From contig NC_087393.1 of NCBI RefSeq assembly GCF_963675165.1, positions 5,253,202-5,317,201 on the forward strand: 64,000 nt of DNA. Direction: 5' to 3'. This stretch comes from Halichondria panicea. Lineage: Eukaryota > Porifera > Demospongiae > Suberitida > Halichondriidae. A model generated the notes under the pieces. It saw only the letters and a list, made by a program, of their open reading frames with translations, made no database searches and was not told the origin of the DNA. Position 1 is the stretch's first letter. The number at the start of each line of letters is the position of its first letter. The translations under genes and the position numbers were made by a program. Of the stretch, positions 51,153 to 62,308 are shown piece after piece.

Positions 51153-54027
51153 ATGGAGTCTGAGCTACTCCAGTTATCAGAGTCTCTTGAGTCTTCCGAG
51201 GCCTCAGCAGAAGCTATTGAGAGTGGGATCAGATATCTGAAGGCTTTGAAAAGCGGGAGGGGTCGATTGGAATCATGTCACAGCGCTCTGTGTGTAGGTA
51301 TGCTGGCTGGTATCAAGTCTGGGGGGTCCAAGACTGCCTCTGATCTGCTCAACTGCTGTGGTACCAAGGCAGCCTTGAGAGTGGTGTACTCCTGCATTGG
51401 ACAATCTGAGTAAGCAATGCCGTCTGTGTTTCAGCTATAAGGAGCACAGCCTTACAGTAATCAAGCTTATTAATTTATTAGCTTTTATAGTGTATGCTTT
51501 GACTGTCCAATATAAAGGTGTGTGTGATTAGTTTAAGCAGTCCTGGTTGGTACAGGTTGTCTGCTGCTCTCTGGCTGTCTACAGAGGTGCAAGCATTGCT
51601 AACATCCGGGCGCCTCACTGCCTTGTTCAGAGATGAGCTCAGCCCCGCCCCCCTCTCAGCCGATCTAGAGCAGTTGGTGGGTGTGGTTTGTAGACTACCG
51701 GACACACTTTCCAATCGCCTCGGTCGACAACTCTCTCCATCTTTGCTGCCTCCACAGTACTTTAAAATGGTCGGACTGAGTATTGCAGATTGTTTAAAAG
51801 ACGTTGCGGCTACCTCAAAATGTAAGTACAATCACTTCTGTACTGTAAAAAAATAATTTATAAATGTGTATTTGCTACTGCAGGTGAAAGTGTAGTGTTC
51901 TTGTCTGCCCTAATAGGGACAGCTTCTGTGTTGGGACAGAAAGGTGAGCTGGCTTCAGGGAAGTTGATTGACTGTTGTTTATAGAGCCATGCTTGCAGAG
52001 CCTGTATTGGGTCCTCTCTTGTCGCTGCTGATCGATCATGTGACCCGAGACCCTGTATGGGGGCGTGTCTCGCAGTCCCTCTTCTCACACCTCCCAGCGG
52101 CCGGACTAGAGGGAGCTCTCGAAACAATAGTCAGCACAACACCATCGTGAGTTGAACCCTTGTAGCTACTACTGTGAGACTACTAGCCAGACATGTAACC
52201 TATAACAGACACTTTTGGGGAACAAAGTCAAAAATTTTAGGATTTTCTGAAAGCTTAGAAAAATACCTTTCAAATGGTATCATCAAAGTTCATATTTGAG
52301 AGATAAAAGTATTTGTCAATTCAGCCGTACCATGGATTATAGCCCATGGTCCGAAGCAGAAAAATGACAAATTAGGGCCCGGACAAAATTTTGGATTGAA
52401 ACACACCATTTTAATGGACATTTTCTAAGCTTTCAGAAAATCCTAACATTTTTGACATTGGATCAACTGTACTCAAGTTATGGCTGTTGAAAGATGTTCA
52501 ACTACACTTCCACCCCCTCCGTTTAATCCATATCTTTCAGCTGCGAATTCTGTGGATCCAAAGTCAAAAATTTTACTGAAAGCTTAGAAAAATACCTTTC
52601 AAATGGTATCATCAAAGTTCATATTTGAGAGATAAAAGTATTTGTCAATTCAGCCGTACCATGGATTATAGCCCATGGTCCGAGGCAGAAAAATGTCAAA
52701 TTAGGGCCCGAACGAAATTTTGGATTGAAACACACCATTTTAATGGAAATTTTCTAAGCTTTCAGAAAATCCTAAAATCGAAATCTGTCTGTTGTGTGTT
52801 CCTCACCCAGGTCCCTCCGCCCGTCTCTCCTTCATTCCATGTTAGGAGATCTCGTCCTGATTAACCAGAGGGCAAAGTTCATACTAACACACAAGCTAGT
52901 TCTAGTCAGAGTACCGTCCTCTCCCAATGCCGTCTACAATCTGATTGGCTATCTATGGTCATGTGATATGCTGGGGGAAACGCTCAAGCTGGCTTTGGGG
53001 GTGTGGTCAGATAGTTCGGCTCTCAGACATATGGCAGACAGACAGCACTTGTGGATATCATCAGTTTTGATGTTAGGGATTAATTGCTTTAAAGAGAGCG
53101 ATAAATTTGAAGAGTTCAAACCCAGTGAGTGCAATAAAATAATAGTGTGTTATTATTACTAGTGTGTTAGTACTAGAGTTGGCTTTGTAACTAGAGTTCT
53201 GATGGTCTAAATTCAACAATTTTCTGATTTTCTGAAAGCTTAGAAGAAGCTCTGTCAGATGCCTATAATTTATAGCTTCTCCTCACACACACAACTGTTA
53301 CAGAGCTTCAACGCCTGACTATGGTCGGTATGGAGGCCCACATAGCCAGCCCAGTGGAGGGCCTACGGAGGACAGGGATGGCAGTGGGCCAGTTCATCAT
53401 GAACACACTTCGTCCCATGGAGATAGACAAACAGTTGCAGTTCGAGTATGAGGCTACGGCAGATGTGAAGACACTACTAGAGTTGTCCAGACCAATGACT
53501 AAGATTCAAGAAGGGTTGGAGAAACTGAGAGAGGAGAGAAGTTACATTTGTGAGGGTGGTGGAGGTCGTGACATTTGTGAGGGTAGTGGAGGTCGTGACG
53601 TTTGTGAGGGTAGTGGAGGTTGTGAGGGTGGTGGAGAGAGGTACGGAGGAGGGATGGTCAAGACTGTGGATTGCTCAGACAGTGATAGGTGAGATTCTTA
53701 ATAGTGGTTTGATTCTCAGCTATAACTTACCACACAGTGATGATGATCTGAAGCCATATGATATGAGCGATGACCCTGTCTCGAATGTGCCACGCCCACC
53801 TCAGTACCTCCGCACACTCATACAAGGTAGCTATCACGCCCACCTCAGTACCTCCGCACACTCATACAAGGTAGCTATCACGCCCACCTCAGTACCTCCG
53901 CACACTCATACAAGGTAGCTACCAGTGCAATGACTATCCTGCGTGTGCATGCGTGTGTGTGCGTGTGTGTGCGTGCGTGTGTGTGCGTGCGTGTGTGCGT
54001 GCGTGTGTGTGTGCGTGCGTGTGTGTG

Positions 54028-54103
<76 letters not shown>

Positions 54104-56356
54104 CGTGTGCGTGTGCGTGTGGTGCATGCGTGTGTGTGTGTGTGTTGCTCCAGGTCTGCTCTCAACCAAGGACCCTCTGAAAATGGAGAGCTCATTAAAA
54201 GCTGCTGAAGAGCTCATCAGGAAAGAACCTTCTGATCTGTCAGAGGTGAGAGAAAGCTATGGAATGTTTTGCGCTGCTTAAGATTGTGGTACAATTTGTT
54301 TCACCCAATTTACATTATAATAATTATTGAAACAGAAATTGAGCAGTTTTATGATGTAATTGTGCCGCTGATATCTGCATACGTAGGTTTGTGTTGAGCT
54401 GACCAAGATTCTCCTCCACTTGTCTGACCTTTATGCTCTCCCGAACTTTGTGAGCACTCGACTGAACTCTCTAGTATCCCTCAGTGTTAGCCGCCCTCGA
54501 TTAGTAGCCCCCTTCCTCACAACAGAGTTCTATGGCCCTAACTACAACCTCAGACAACGAATGGACTTGCTTGAGGTTTGGATATGATAGTAATGTGTGT
54601 GTTCAGAGGAGGTACGACACGGGTACCTCGGGTAGCTCGTCACATGCATAATTCAACAGTAAAGTCATTGCTACATGTGACTAATTAACTCAATGTTACC
54701 CTAATCGAAGTACTCGTGTCGGTATGTATTATAGAGCTCCGAGCTATAGCATTGTTTCTGATTACTCAACCATTAATTTTATAGAATGTCTTGTCTTGTC
54801 TAATTTTGCGCCAATCAGTTTTCATTGTTGCAATATATTCATGGTATTTGTAACGTTAAATTAAACGGCCATAACTTTAGTTTCTTTAATCTAATAATGT
54901 TAATTTTAGAATTTTCTGAAAGCTTAGATCGATGTCAATTAAAACTCATGTTTTTCTCTCTAGGTGATTGCTACATCGGCCCTGGAGCTGTCCCAGCCCC
55001 GCCCACCTAGCTCCAGTGGGCGTGGCACTGTACGCCCACCTGTGAGGAAGGCGTGGGAGGAGGTGATCCAGGAGAGGTTGAAGGCAAAGACACGTATCAT
55101 CTCAAAAGTATGACCAAAAATTAATTGATGCTTGTTGTAATAGGTTCTTTGTCACAGGGTCGTGTAAAAACACCTCCTACTGCTACCCCCAATCGTTTTG
55201 CTGACGTTGCACCGTTGTTCTTTTTTCCTTTGATGTCTAGTTACGACTGTCCCCAAGGTACGCCCCCTCACACCTCACACACCCTCACAACTCACACTCT
55301 ATATAGGTACGTTGGACTTGCTCGGACAGGACAGTCTGTTGCTAGGTAACCTCCTCTATACACTGGGTACGATCATGTATGCCGCTAATAACACACCAAT
55401 ATCCCCGGCAATGGGTGTGGCCCTACTGGACTTCACATGGGCTCTCAGATATCACAGTGCAGTGTAAGCTAGTGGTCTTGTTGTACTTAATTGTCAGAGG
55501 TGAAATTCTTGGATATAACTTTGTTTCTCTGCCTAAAAGCTTATTGTAATTAGTTGGTACTTACCATTAGCACTACAGCACCATTATATAGTTGTTGTCC
55601 TCTGTCTAAAAGCTTGTCGCAATTGCTTGGCACTTACTTCTTATACCATTAGGTTATTGTATGTACAGTACATTAATAGTTAGATCATGGACATGAGTTG
55701 GCTGACTAGAGCTCTAGCACTTTTATATCATTTGGTCTCAAGCAGTCTCTAGTTACTGAGACTATAAGCTCATACATAGTTTACATGTCATACATATATC
55801 ATCAAGAAATCCTAATGAACTCTTGATATCATAACAGCTCATGTATAAGCTCATACCGTATAGCGGGTATTTATTTTGTATGGTGGAATTCATGTATTTC
55901 GTATTGTAGAGCATCATACGATAATTAAATTATTCTGCCGCAATAGGTTCAACGTCACTATCCTGAGCTGTACAAAAAATACGAAATATTTAAATAGATA
56001 GTTCATACGAAAATTGCCCGCTATACGGTACATAGTTCCCACTAAACACACTGCTAAGTGTTTGTTGGATATCAATATCTTCCCTCTGCAGGTATGTACG
56101 TCAGGGCGTCCTGTACTCGTTAGCCATGCTCGTAAGTGCCACGCCCACTCACTCTCTCCGCTCACAAATGGAGGGTGGTTTGGGGGAAGCCCTACAGTGG
56201 ACCATTGGAGTAGCCTCGGATGATGCAGATGTGCAATGTCGAACACTAGCCAGCCATGTGCTCAGCTTGTCCCAAACTAAACTGAAAGAGGTAGTTGCTG
56301 TTTTTGCTTTTATTTTACATATAATATCTGTATGTTTTGTTTACCTGCAGGTATAA
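51153..56356 (+). CDS. TELO2: TELO2 (TEL2), PIKK-stability factor
   Basis: TEL2 with TTI1 and TTI2 folds and stabilises mTOR, ATM, ATR and other PI3K-like kinases with HSP90. About 14 exons: 51153-51409 (MESELLQLSESLESSEASAE), 51541-51820 (PDTLSNRLGRQLSPSLLPPQ, YFKMVGLSIADC), 51884-51943, 51983-52147, about 52810-53125 (LVLINQRAKFILTHKLVLVR), 53305-53690, about 53740-53826 (DDLKPYDMSDD), 54155-54246, 54387-54574 (EFYGPNYNLRQRMDLLE), 54964-55107 (KAWEEVIQERLKAKTRIISK), 55158-55257 (NRFADVAPLFFFPL), 55312-55465 (ALLDFTWALRYH) and 56092-56292 (YVRQGVLYSLAML). These match TELO2 from end to end. The last 60-nt intron is optional: spliced or not, the same TAA is reached. Exon 53305-53690 ends in a Gly/Cys minisatellite not seen in other TELO2. 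Confidence 0.93.
52210..52785. mobile_element. Two tandem CATAACTT-type MITEs in a TELO2 intron
   Basis: Copy 52210-52505 is nearly complete; copy 52540-52785 lacks its right end and abuts the next exon. They share more than 90 percent of their central part (by eye), so they duplicated recently, as did the pair at 13652-14290. Confidence 0.65.
53789..53925. repeat. 44-bp triplication containing a splice donor
   Basis: Three copies (from 53791, 53835 and 53879) of CACGCCCACCTCAGTACCTC plus CGCACACTCATACAAGGTAG. The unit includes the end of a TELO2 exon and its GTAGCT donor, giving three possible donors at 53827, 53871 and 53915. Confidence 0.85.
53940..54146. repeat. (GT)n/(GC GT)n microsatellite in a TELO2 intron
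   Basis: About 200 bp of TG with scattered GC units, filling the intron up to the acceptor TTGCTCCAG. Confidence 0.95.
54605..54728. mobile_element. Possible diverged hAT-like MITE
   Basis: Begins CAGAGGAGGTACGACACGGG, as in the element at 24158, with a weak inverted match at CGAAGTACTCGTGTCGGTAT. No target duplication identified. In a TELO2 intron. Confidence 0.4.
55856..56028. mobile_element. TA-flanked MITE (CCGTATAGCG family)
   Basis: Inverted ends CCGTATAGCGGGTATTTATT and CCGTATAGCGGGCAATTTTC (complement), TA on each side; in a TELO2 intron. Confidence 0.8.
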
Positions 56357-56551
56357 AGAGTGGACTCTTAGCTATAGCAAATAAACAACATCTGGACAAT
56401 CAATAATATCTCATTGTGGTAATACTGCGGATTGGCAATCATGAATATCATTAAAAGTACATGCGTGGAAGTGAACAAAAGCTTTTGTTGCTATGTACGT
56501 ACATGTATCCTCCATGGAAAATGTAAAGTACAGTATATCTTAAATAACAAG

Positions 56552-57589
56552 ATGGGATGTGTCCTACTACTGCTGTGTTTGCTACTCTGTGCCGCATCCC
56601 TCGCTGAAGCTCACATTCATTCACAGAAGGTCCATGTCGATAGAGACAGGCTTACAATGAGCACATGGTTGTACGCTTTGCTATCATCTGCTTTAGTGGG
56701 AGCCTGTGGCGTGTTCCCTGTGTTCCTGAACCGATGGATACAACTCGACTCTAGTTGCAAGGACAGTGTTGGATTCAGAGCAATTCTATGCTTTGCAGTC
56801 GGTGGTTTGCTAGGCGATGTGTTTCTACATTTACTCCCCGAGGCCTGGTCGGACCCGAGCAATCAGTACATAGGCCTGTGGGTAATGGCCGGATTGCTGA
56901 CGTTTCTAATCGTGGAGAAGGTTGTCAAACATACGGAGATGACAAACAAACAGACTGAACTGGTGGAAACGGATAATTTAGTGTTGAACTCCAACTGCAG
57001 TAACAGTGTCAATACTACTCACAACGGAACGTCGTTGAAACAGAACAATAGTTTCAAAGATTCACCTCCAAAACACAAGAACATTACTAAAATCTCTCAA
57101 GTGTTCGACAAAGATATTAGTGGATACTTGAACCTTGTGGCTAATTGTACAGACAATTTCACTCATGGTCTGGCCATCGCCGCTAGCTACGTTGCAAGCC
57201 CAATGGTCGGCCTCCTAACAACTGTTGCAATACTCTGTCATGAGATTCCACACGAAATTGGAGACTTTGCCATTCTCATCAACTCTGGTTTTAGTCTGAA
57301 AGAAGCAGCCAAGGCACAGATGTTGACAGCTACTGGTGGTTTGTTTGGTGTTGTTGCTGGTCTTACGGCTGAATATCTGAGCAGTGTATCGTCATGGCTA
57401 CTACCGTTCACAGCAGGAGGATTTCTGTACATAGCTCTGGTTTCCATTACTCCAGAAATAATTGAAGTGAAAACATTTAAACACCTCATCTTGGACGCAT
57501 TATCCCTGGGAGTGGGTGTAGTTGTTATGGCTATGGTGACCATCGTGGAGAAAACAAGTTGTGACTATGTTCCATCTCATTATTTGTGA
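56552..57589 (+). CDS. SLC39A13: Zinc transporter of the ZIP13 (SLC39A13) type
   Basis: Intronless, 345 residues. Start at 56552 is chosen because a signal peptide follows (MGCVLLLLCLLLCAASLAEA); an upstream in-frame Met at 56432 would add 40 residues. After it come a short His-containing lumenal segment and ZIP transmembrane helices (LLSSALVGACGVFPVFLNRW, ILCFAVGGLLGDVFLHLLPE, WVMAGLLTFLIVEKVV). A polar, Asn-rich cytoplasmic loop follows, then the metal-binding helices: LNLVANCTDNFTHGLAIAAS and TTVAILCHEIPHEIGDFAIL. HEIPHE and DNFTHG are typical of ZIP13, which has Asp where most LIV-1 ZIPs have His. ZIP13 moves zinc between the secretory pathway or vesicles and cytosol. Lack of introns in an intron-rich region suggests an old retrocopy or intron loss. 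Confidence 0.9.
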   Translation: MGCVLLLLCLLLCAASLAEAHIHSQKVHVDRDRLTMSTWLYALLSSALVGACGVFPVFLNRWIQLDSSCKDSVGFRAILCFAVGGLLGDVFLHLLPEAWSDPSNQYIGLWVMAGLLTFLIVEKVVKHTEMTNKQTELVETDNLVLNSNCSNSVNTTHNGTSLKQNNSFKDSPPKHKNITKISQVFDKDISGYLNLVANCTDNFTHGLAIAASYVASPMVGLLTTVAILCHEIPHEIGDFAILINSGFSLKEAAKAQMLTATGGLFGVVAGLTAEYLSSVSSWLLPFTAGGFLYIALVSITPEIIEVKTFKHLILDALSLGVGVVVMAMVTIVEKTSCDYVPSHYL

Positions 57590-57812
57590 TATAATTCAAC
57601 TGTTATATTTGTATTCAACCTGAATTTATTTTTGTGTCATTTATTTTTGTGCAATTTTAAAGTGAAAAAATATATGTACATACACTTCATAAATCTTTAT
57701 AATGAATAAACAGAACATAATTATTATAATAGCTATAATGATATGTACAGTATACTTATATAGACGAACATCAAACACATAATTGGTCCATTGCAGTTGG
57801 GTGGGTGGGTAA

Positions 57813-58168
57813 CTACAAGGTTCCTTTGTTAAAGGGGACTTGCCCCTTGACCTCCACGGCCTGTGCCTGCACTGCCACTCGCTTGATATCCCCTCCCTCA
57901 CAAATGTCCAGGATGGAGCGAACGTATGCCTCGAAGTCAGGCTCCAGTCCTAGCTCAGAGAGCTGGTCCATCTTAGAGGGCCCAAGACTCTTGCGAAGGT
58001 TCACTCTGGACAACTGTTGCAGAGACAGTGGAGTGTCTACAGGGAAAGACAAAACAGTTACACACTTGTACACATACTACTGCAACAGTGGAGTGTCTAC
58101 AGGGAAAGACAAAACAGTTACACACTTGTACACATACTAATGTGATATTGTAGTCTAATGCATACAGA

Positions 58169-58211
<43 letters not shown>

Positions 58212-59655
58212 GAGGGGGTATGGGTAGTAACTTCCATAAACAAAGAATCCCTAAACTAGCAGTCACAGGAACCAAACAATGGCAGGCTTCACAGTACAAG
58301 TACAGTACCAGGAACTGGGCAATAATATGTATTACTTTCATCTATTATTTGTACACCACGTTAATGGAATGCACTTTGCTAATTATTGACTATATGCACT
58401 TTGCCACTAGCTGGTACGAGCCTTAGGGCTATAATGGACTATATAATCACCTGCCATCCTGTCGATACACTCCTGGAGTGGGTGGGGCAGTAACTTCCTA
58501 TCCTCGTCCCCCAACTTTCCCCCGTATTCAATCAGAAGAGGTACAACACGATAGAACTTGTTTCTCAGTGCCAGCCCGAGTGGAGTCAGTCCTTCCTTGT
58601 CAGTTGCCTCTAGCCTAGCTCCCGTGTCGAGCAGCACTAACACGTTCTCCTCGTCCCTCGTGTTGACGGCAACGTGGAGAGCCGTGTAACCATGGTGATA
58701 GTCTCGTATCTCCGTGTCAGCGCCGAGTCTCAATAGAGTCGCCATTGTGTGCAGTCGGCTTTTAGTAGCGGCGATAATTAGAGGGGACTGCCCCCAAGAC
58801 TCTTGGGCATCAATGTAGGCCCCCTGTTTGACAATCTCCTCGGTAATGAGGGAGTTTCCCACTGAGGCAGCAAGATGGAGAGGTGTCACTCCAAACCTGT
58901 GTGTTCAGGTGTGGGTTTATTGGCTTGTTGTAAAAGCTCTCTTTGACCGCCCATAAGTTGAGTTAGGATCAAATAAATGGAGTGTGTGTAATTGACTACA
59001 ATAACGTTAATGGAAAATAAATGTATCCATACAGCCACACACTTTTAATACGTGCAAATTAACTTATAACATTTGTGTAGCTATCCATTATTTACACCCT
59101 TACTTTGTCTCCATGGCAACAGAGGCACCCAGTTGGACGAGGAGTCGGAGGCAGTACAAGTGCTGGTAATTAGCGGCCAAATGAATAGGAGCATACCCAT
59201 CCTTGTCACGAACAGTCAACTTTGCCCCTGTATTATATAGGAGAGGAAGAGTAGACAAGGGAGAGAGTATAATGGTGATAAATCACATGTGTTATGCTGA
59301 GCATAATGACGACATAATATCTGTGTTTGTACGGGTGCATAGAGGGGGAAAAACCCTTCCATAAAAAGAGTGGGCGTGTCACCAGTATCTTTTACGGTGC
59401 CTCCTCACTCAAACTCAACTCGCTTCTACCAACACAGTACACACATTAATACAATCCCGTACCTGATTCATACAATATCCTGACACATTGCTGATGGCCC
59501 CTCATCACGGCTGCATGGAGGGGAGTCCATTTCTTATCAGTGTATGTTAGTGACAGAGCTCTCTTCTTGTCCACAGAGTCTAAATGATACACTAGATCGG
59601 TCGTTCGGCCCTCTTGAGCTGCCCAAAACACGCAGGTAGTGTGTGAAGCTCCCAT
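57813..59655 (-). CDS. Ankyrin-repeat / SOCS-box protein (ASB-like)
   Basis: Four exons: 59462-59655 (MGASHTTCVFWAAQEGRTTD, WTPLHAAVMRGHQQCVRILY), about 59104-59230 (DGYAPIHLAANYQHLYCLRL), about 58453-58897 and 57813-58037. There are roughly seven ankyrin repeats (TPLHLAASVGN, GQSPLIIAATKSRLHTMATL, GYTALHVAVNTRDEENVLVL, GLTPLGLALRNKFYRVVPLL) and a C-terminal SOCS box (PLSLQQLSRVNLRKSLG). ASB proteins recruit substrates to Cullin-RING ligases through the SOCS box. No specific orthologue is named. The acceptor and first bases of the last exon are tandemly duplicated (58020-58139), so two acceptors exist. Confidence 0.85.
58020..58139. repeat. About 60-bp duplication carrying a splice acceptor
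   Basis: Two copies of ACAGTGGAGTGTCTACAGGG, AAAGACAAAACAGTTACACA, CTTGTACACATACTA. On the gene strand each includes CTTTCCCTGTAG followed by the exon start ACACTCCACTG. Confidence 0.85.
58163..58208. repeat. (CA)n microsatellite
   Basis: About 19 CA units in the third intron of the ASB-like gene. Confidence 0.9.
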
Positions 59656-60003
59656 CTCTCTGAAAATAGGCTAACAATAGCAGTGATCCACTTTATACTC
59701 AGGTAGGTACGTCAGATGGTTAGTTTGTTGACATGCATGATGCAAGAAATCTCTAAAGGTCGTCAGCTAAGAATATTTAATTTGTCATGTGATGGAATAC
59801 TCTAAAATTATTATCCAATAAACCGAATTTTCAATTACGGTCTATGAATGAGCTCTCCCCTGCGCATGCTCAGTACAATCAGCATCAACATCAGTGGAAA
59901 AACATCATTCTACAAAGTAACCAGTGTCATGTAAATTGATTAGAACAGTTCTGTACACTATCCTACATGGTCCTATATATAATATATACAGGTAGTTGGT
60001 CTT
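59656..60003. other. Gap between ASB-like gene and KDEL receptor
   Basis: 348 bp. It should contain the ASB-like promoter and KDEL receptor 3' UTR; nothing specific visible. Confidence 0.45.
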
Positions 60004-61263
60004 TTATGCTGGCAACTTCAGCTCTTTGCCTTTCATGACTGAAAAATGAAATTTTGAAAACAACAAATTAACACACAATAAACACGTTGCATATAATGTA
60101 CACAGTAACTATTAATGAGAACACAATTACCTTTGGTGATATAGAGATAGAAGAAATCACAATAGAGGGCAGTCTGCACACAGCCAGCCACAATGGCAAT
60201 CCAATCGTAGAAATCCTCCATGTAGAATCTATAGCCCCAGTTGATAATGTACAGAGCACGGTAGGCCCCGAGGGCAAAGAGGTAATGAGAGGTGATGGTT
60301 TCAGCCTCCCCTGTCTTAGAGATCATGTATAGCTGGGGCATGATGGCCACACTCTCGAGGTAGATGGAAAAGGTCCATAGAATCTGCAGAATGTGTGGTG
60401 TGTGTGTTGTGGGAGAGAGGGATGTGTATATATACAATAGGGAAATTAACTTGTTGGTGTACAAGTAATCTGCTTGTGATGTGTATAAGAGCTTGTATTA
60501 TTGGTCAGCTCAAGGCCTTATGCCGTACTATTAACTAGAGTATCCTATCATTTCATCTAGAGAGAGCCTCGTTTACCTTTAGCCTTAAAAATAGCTTCGT
60601 GTTTTACTAGTAGTTGGGAACCTTTGCAAAAATTGACTACCTTGTCTCTGGCCTTAGCTCCAACATTAGGGTGATCAAAATTGACAAGTAAGCTTACCAG
60701 CAGCCATCACTATATACTATATTGTTCTAATAGTATGCCAGCTGGACACTGAGAAATCCCCCCACCCCTACCTCCATCGTAGAGAAGTCGTGGTTAACGA
60801 GCAGGGCCAACCCCACGGCTGGTATGACGAGGAACTCGGCCCTGAACGTGTCGTGGTTAGAATCGTACGTTGCCTTGAACTTGAAGAAGACGAGGTATAG
60901 AGTACCGAAGGCCGTCCCCAGGAAGAACACCTTCATGGTCGTGTTGTACGGAGACACAAAGTTAGTGAAGAGATCGAGATACCTTGTTGTGAAAACCAGA
61001 GCAAACAGAAGTTGACTCTTCCCAGAGATACCTACACAGAGGAATTAGCTCATAATTATACATGCTGTAATGTCGTGATTGTATCCAAGTAATACACAGT
61101 AGTCTGAAAGCTCTGTGTATGTGTACTCTTCTGGTTTTGAGGGAAGGTAACTGATTGTGTCATTTTTTATACCTGCACATGATCTTGTCCTCCATATCTT
61201 TGCTATCAGGATAATGATGGCCAGTAAGTGGGACAGGTCTCCCACTAGTCTGAAGATGTTCAT
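60004..61263 (-). CDS. KDELR: KDEL receptor (ERD2)
   Basis: Four exons (61175-61263, about 60772-61031, about 60131-60384, 60004-60040). Seven-helix Golgi receptor that returns HDEL/KDEL proteins to the ER. It begins [20 protein letters not shown] and continues [100 protein letters not shown] and [19 protein letters not shown]. The C-terminus is [10 protein letters not shown] with the di-lysine-like KxK retrieval signal. All family hallmarks are present. Confidence 0.97.
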
Positions 61264-61545
61264 GGCAGCTCCAGTACTTGGCTTGGATCTTCAACAATAA
61301 GCTTTGTGTCTCCTCACAAACAAACACCAATAGAAGACGTACACGTGGCGAGATAGCTGGTCTGGGGGTACTCCATGATTTTTCCTTAATGTGGCCCCCA
61401 GACAAGCGAGATAACTTTCTTCGTGTTTTATTTGAAGAAATTCGGCATGTTATTATGTTACGTGCTCAAAGGGTTAAATTTCAGCGTGGTAACAAAAAAG
61501 TGCCAAGTCAACATTTAATTAATGCTGAAACAGTAGAGTGAAAAA
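61264..61545. promoter_or_regulatory. Shared divergent promoter, KDELR / TMEM186
   Basis: 282 bp between the two start codons. Confidence 0.55.
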
Positions 61546-62166
61546 ATGTATTTTTGTTCCATTTGCAAGCGATTCTTGGTCTCCCCAATACTAAGAATGG
61601 GTGTAAAGCAACTGCACGTGCCAAGATTATCCTACAAATCTCTCTCAAGACAAGAAGAGAATCCCATCCCCCAACAATCATACGTAACCTCAGCCACTAA
61701 CGAGTCTGTCGTCATTTATAGGTGGCCTACAATGCGTCACTTTCGCTTCGTCTCTCGCTTCAAGCTCTACCAAGTCTCGACGATGTTCCTCCTCATACCT
61801 CCGCTGTGTTGGTGGTACAGCACTGGGGTTATATCCGGGCCCACCCTCACCTACGCTACACTGTCCTCCGTGGGTACAGCTGGAGTACTGAGTGTCCTGA
61901 GCTACTACTTTACTCGAGTGGCCGGGGAGATGGCTGTAATTGGAGACAAGCTTCGAGTGTCCACACTAACGTTTATGGGAGGAAGACGAAATTTGGAGTA
62001 CCCATTATTAAGTGTGGTACCGTTTGCCGATTCTAATGTAGGCGGGGCTGTTCAGAGATTAGAGGTCATCGGAGAAAGAACTCACTTCATGTACAGTTTG
62101 AGATATGGACGTATTGTTAACAAAAACATATTTGAGAGTGTGTTAGGTATCACAAATAATGATTAA
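61546..62166 (+). CDS. TMEM186: TMEM186, mitochondrial complex I assembly
   Basis: Single exon, 206 residues. A basic N-terminus fits mitochondrial import. The body matches TMEM186: VVIYRWPTMRHFRFVSRFKL, YQVSTMFLLIPPLCWWYSTG, two helical hairpins, LTFMGGRRNLEYPLLSVVPF and FMYSLRYGRIVNKNIFESVL. In mammals TMEM186 is part of the MCIA complex for the ND3 module. A Met at 61597 is an alternative start and would shorten the leader by 17 residues. Confidence 0.88.
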   Translation: MYFCSICKRFLVSPILRMGVKQLHVPRLSYKSLSRQEENPIPQQSYVTSATNESVVIYRWPTMRHFRFVSRFKLYQVSTMFLLIPPLCWWYSTGVISGPTLTYATLSSVGTAGVLSVLSYYFTRVAGEMAVIGDKLRVSTLTFMGGRRNLEYPLLSVVPFADSNVGGAVQRLEVIGERTHFMYSLRYGRIVNKNIFESVLGITNND

Positions 62167-62308
62167 ATTTTTATTATCACATTTCACACACATACTTATA
62201 ATGAATATTAACGAGCACACAACTAACACTACTGTGAATAAAAAATATGAGCAAATTAATGAGTTAAAAGTGTCACTATAGTAGATGAGTTTATTCTTGA
62301 ATGATGAG

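Noticed and set aside
53878-54281. Several ORFs encoding poly-His-Thr or Cys-Val strings (also at 45260, 42129, 16354, 9000)
   Set aside because: Translations of CA/TG microsatellites.
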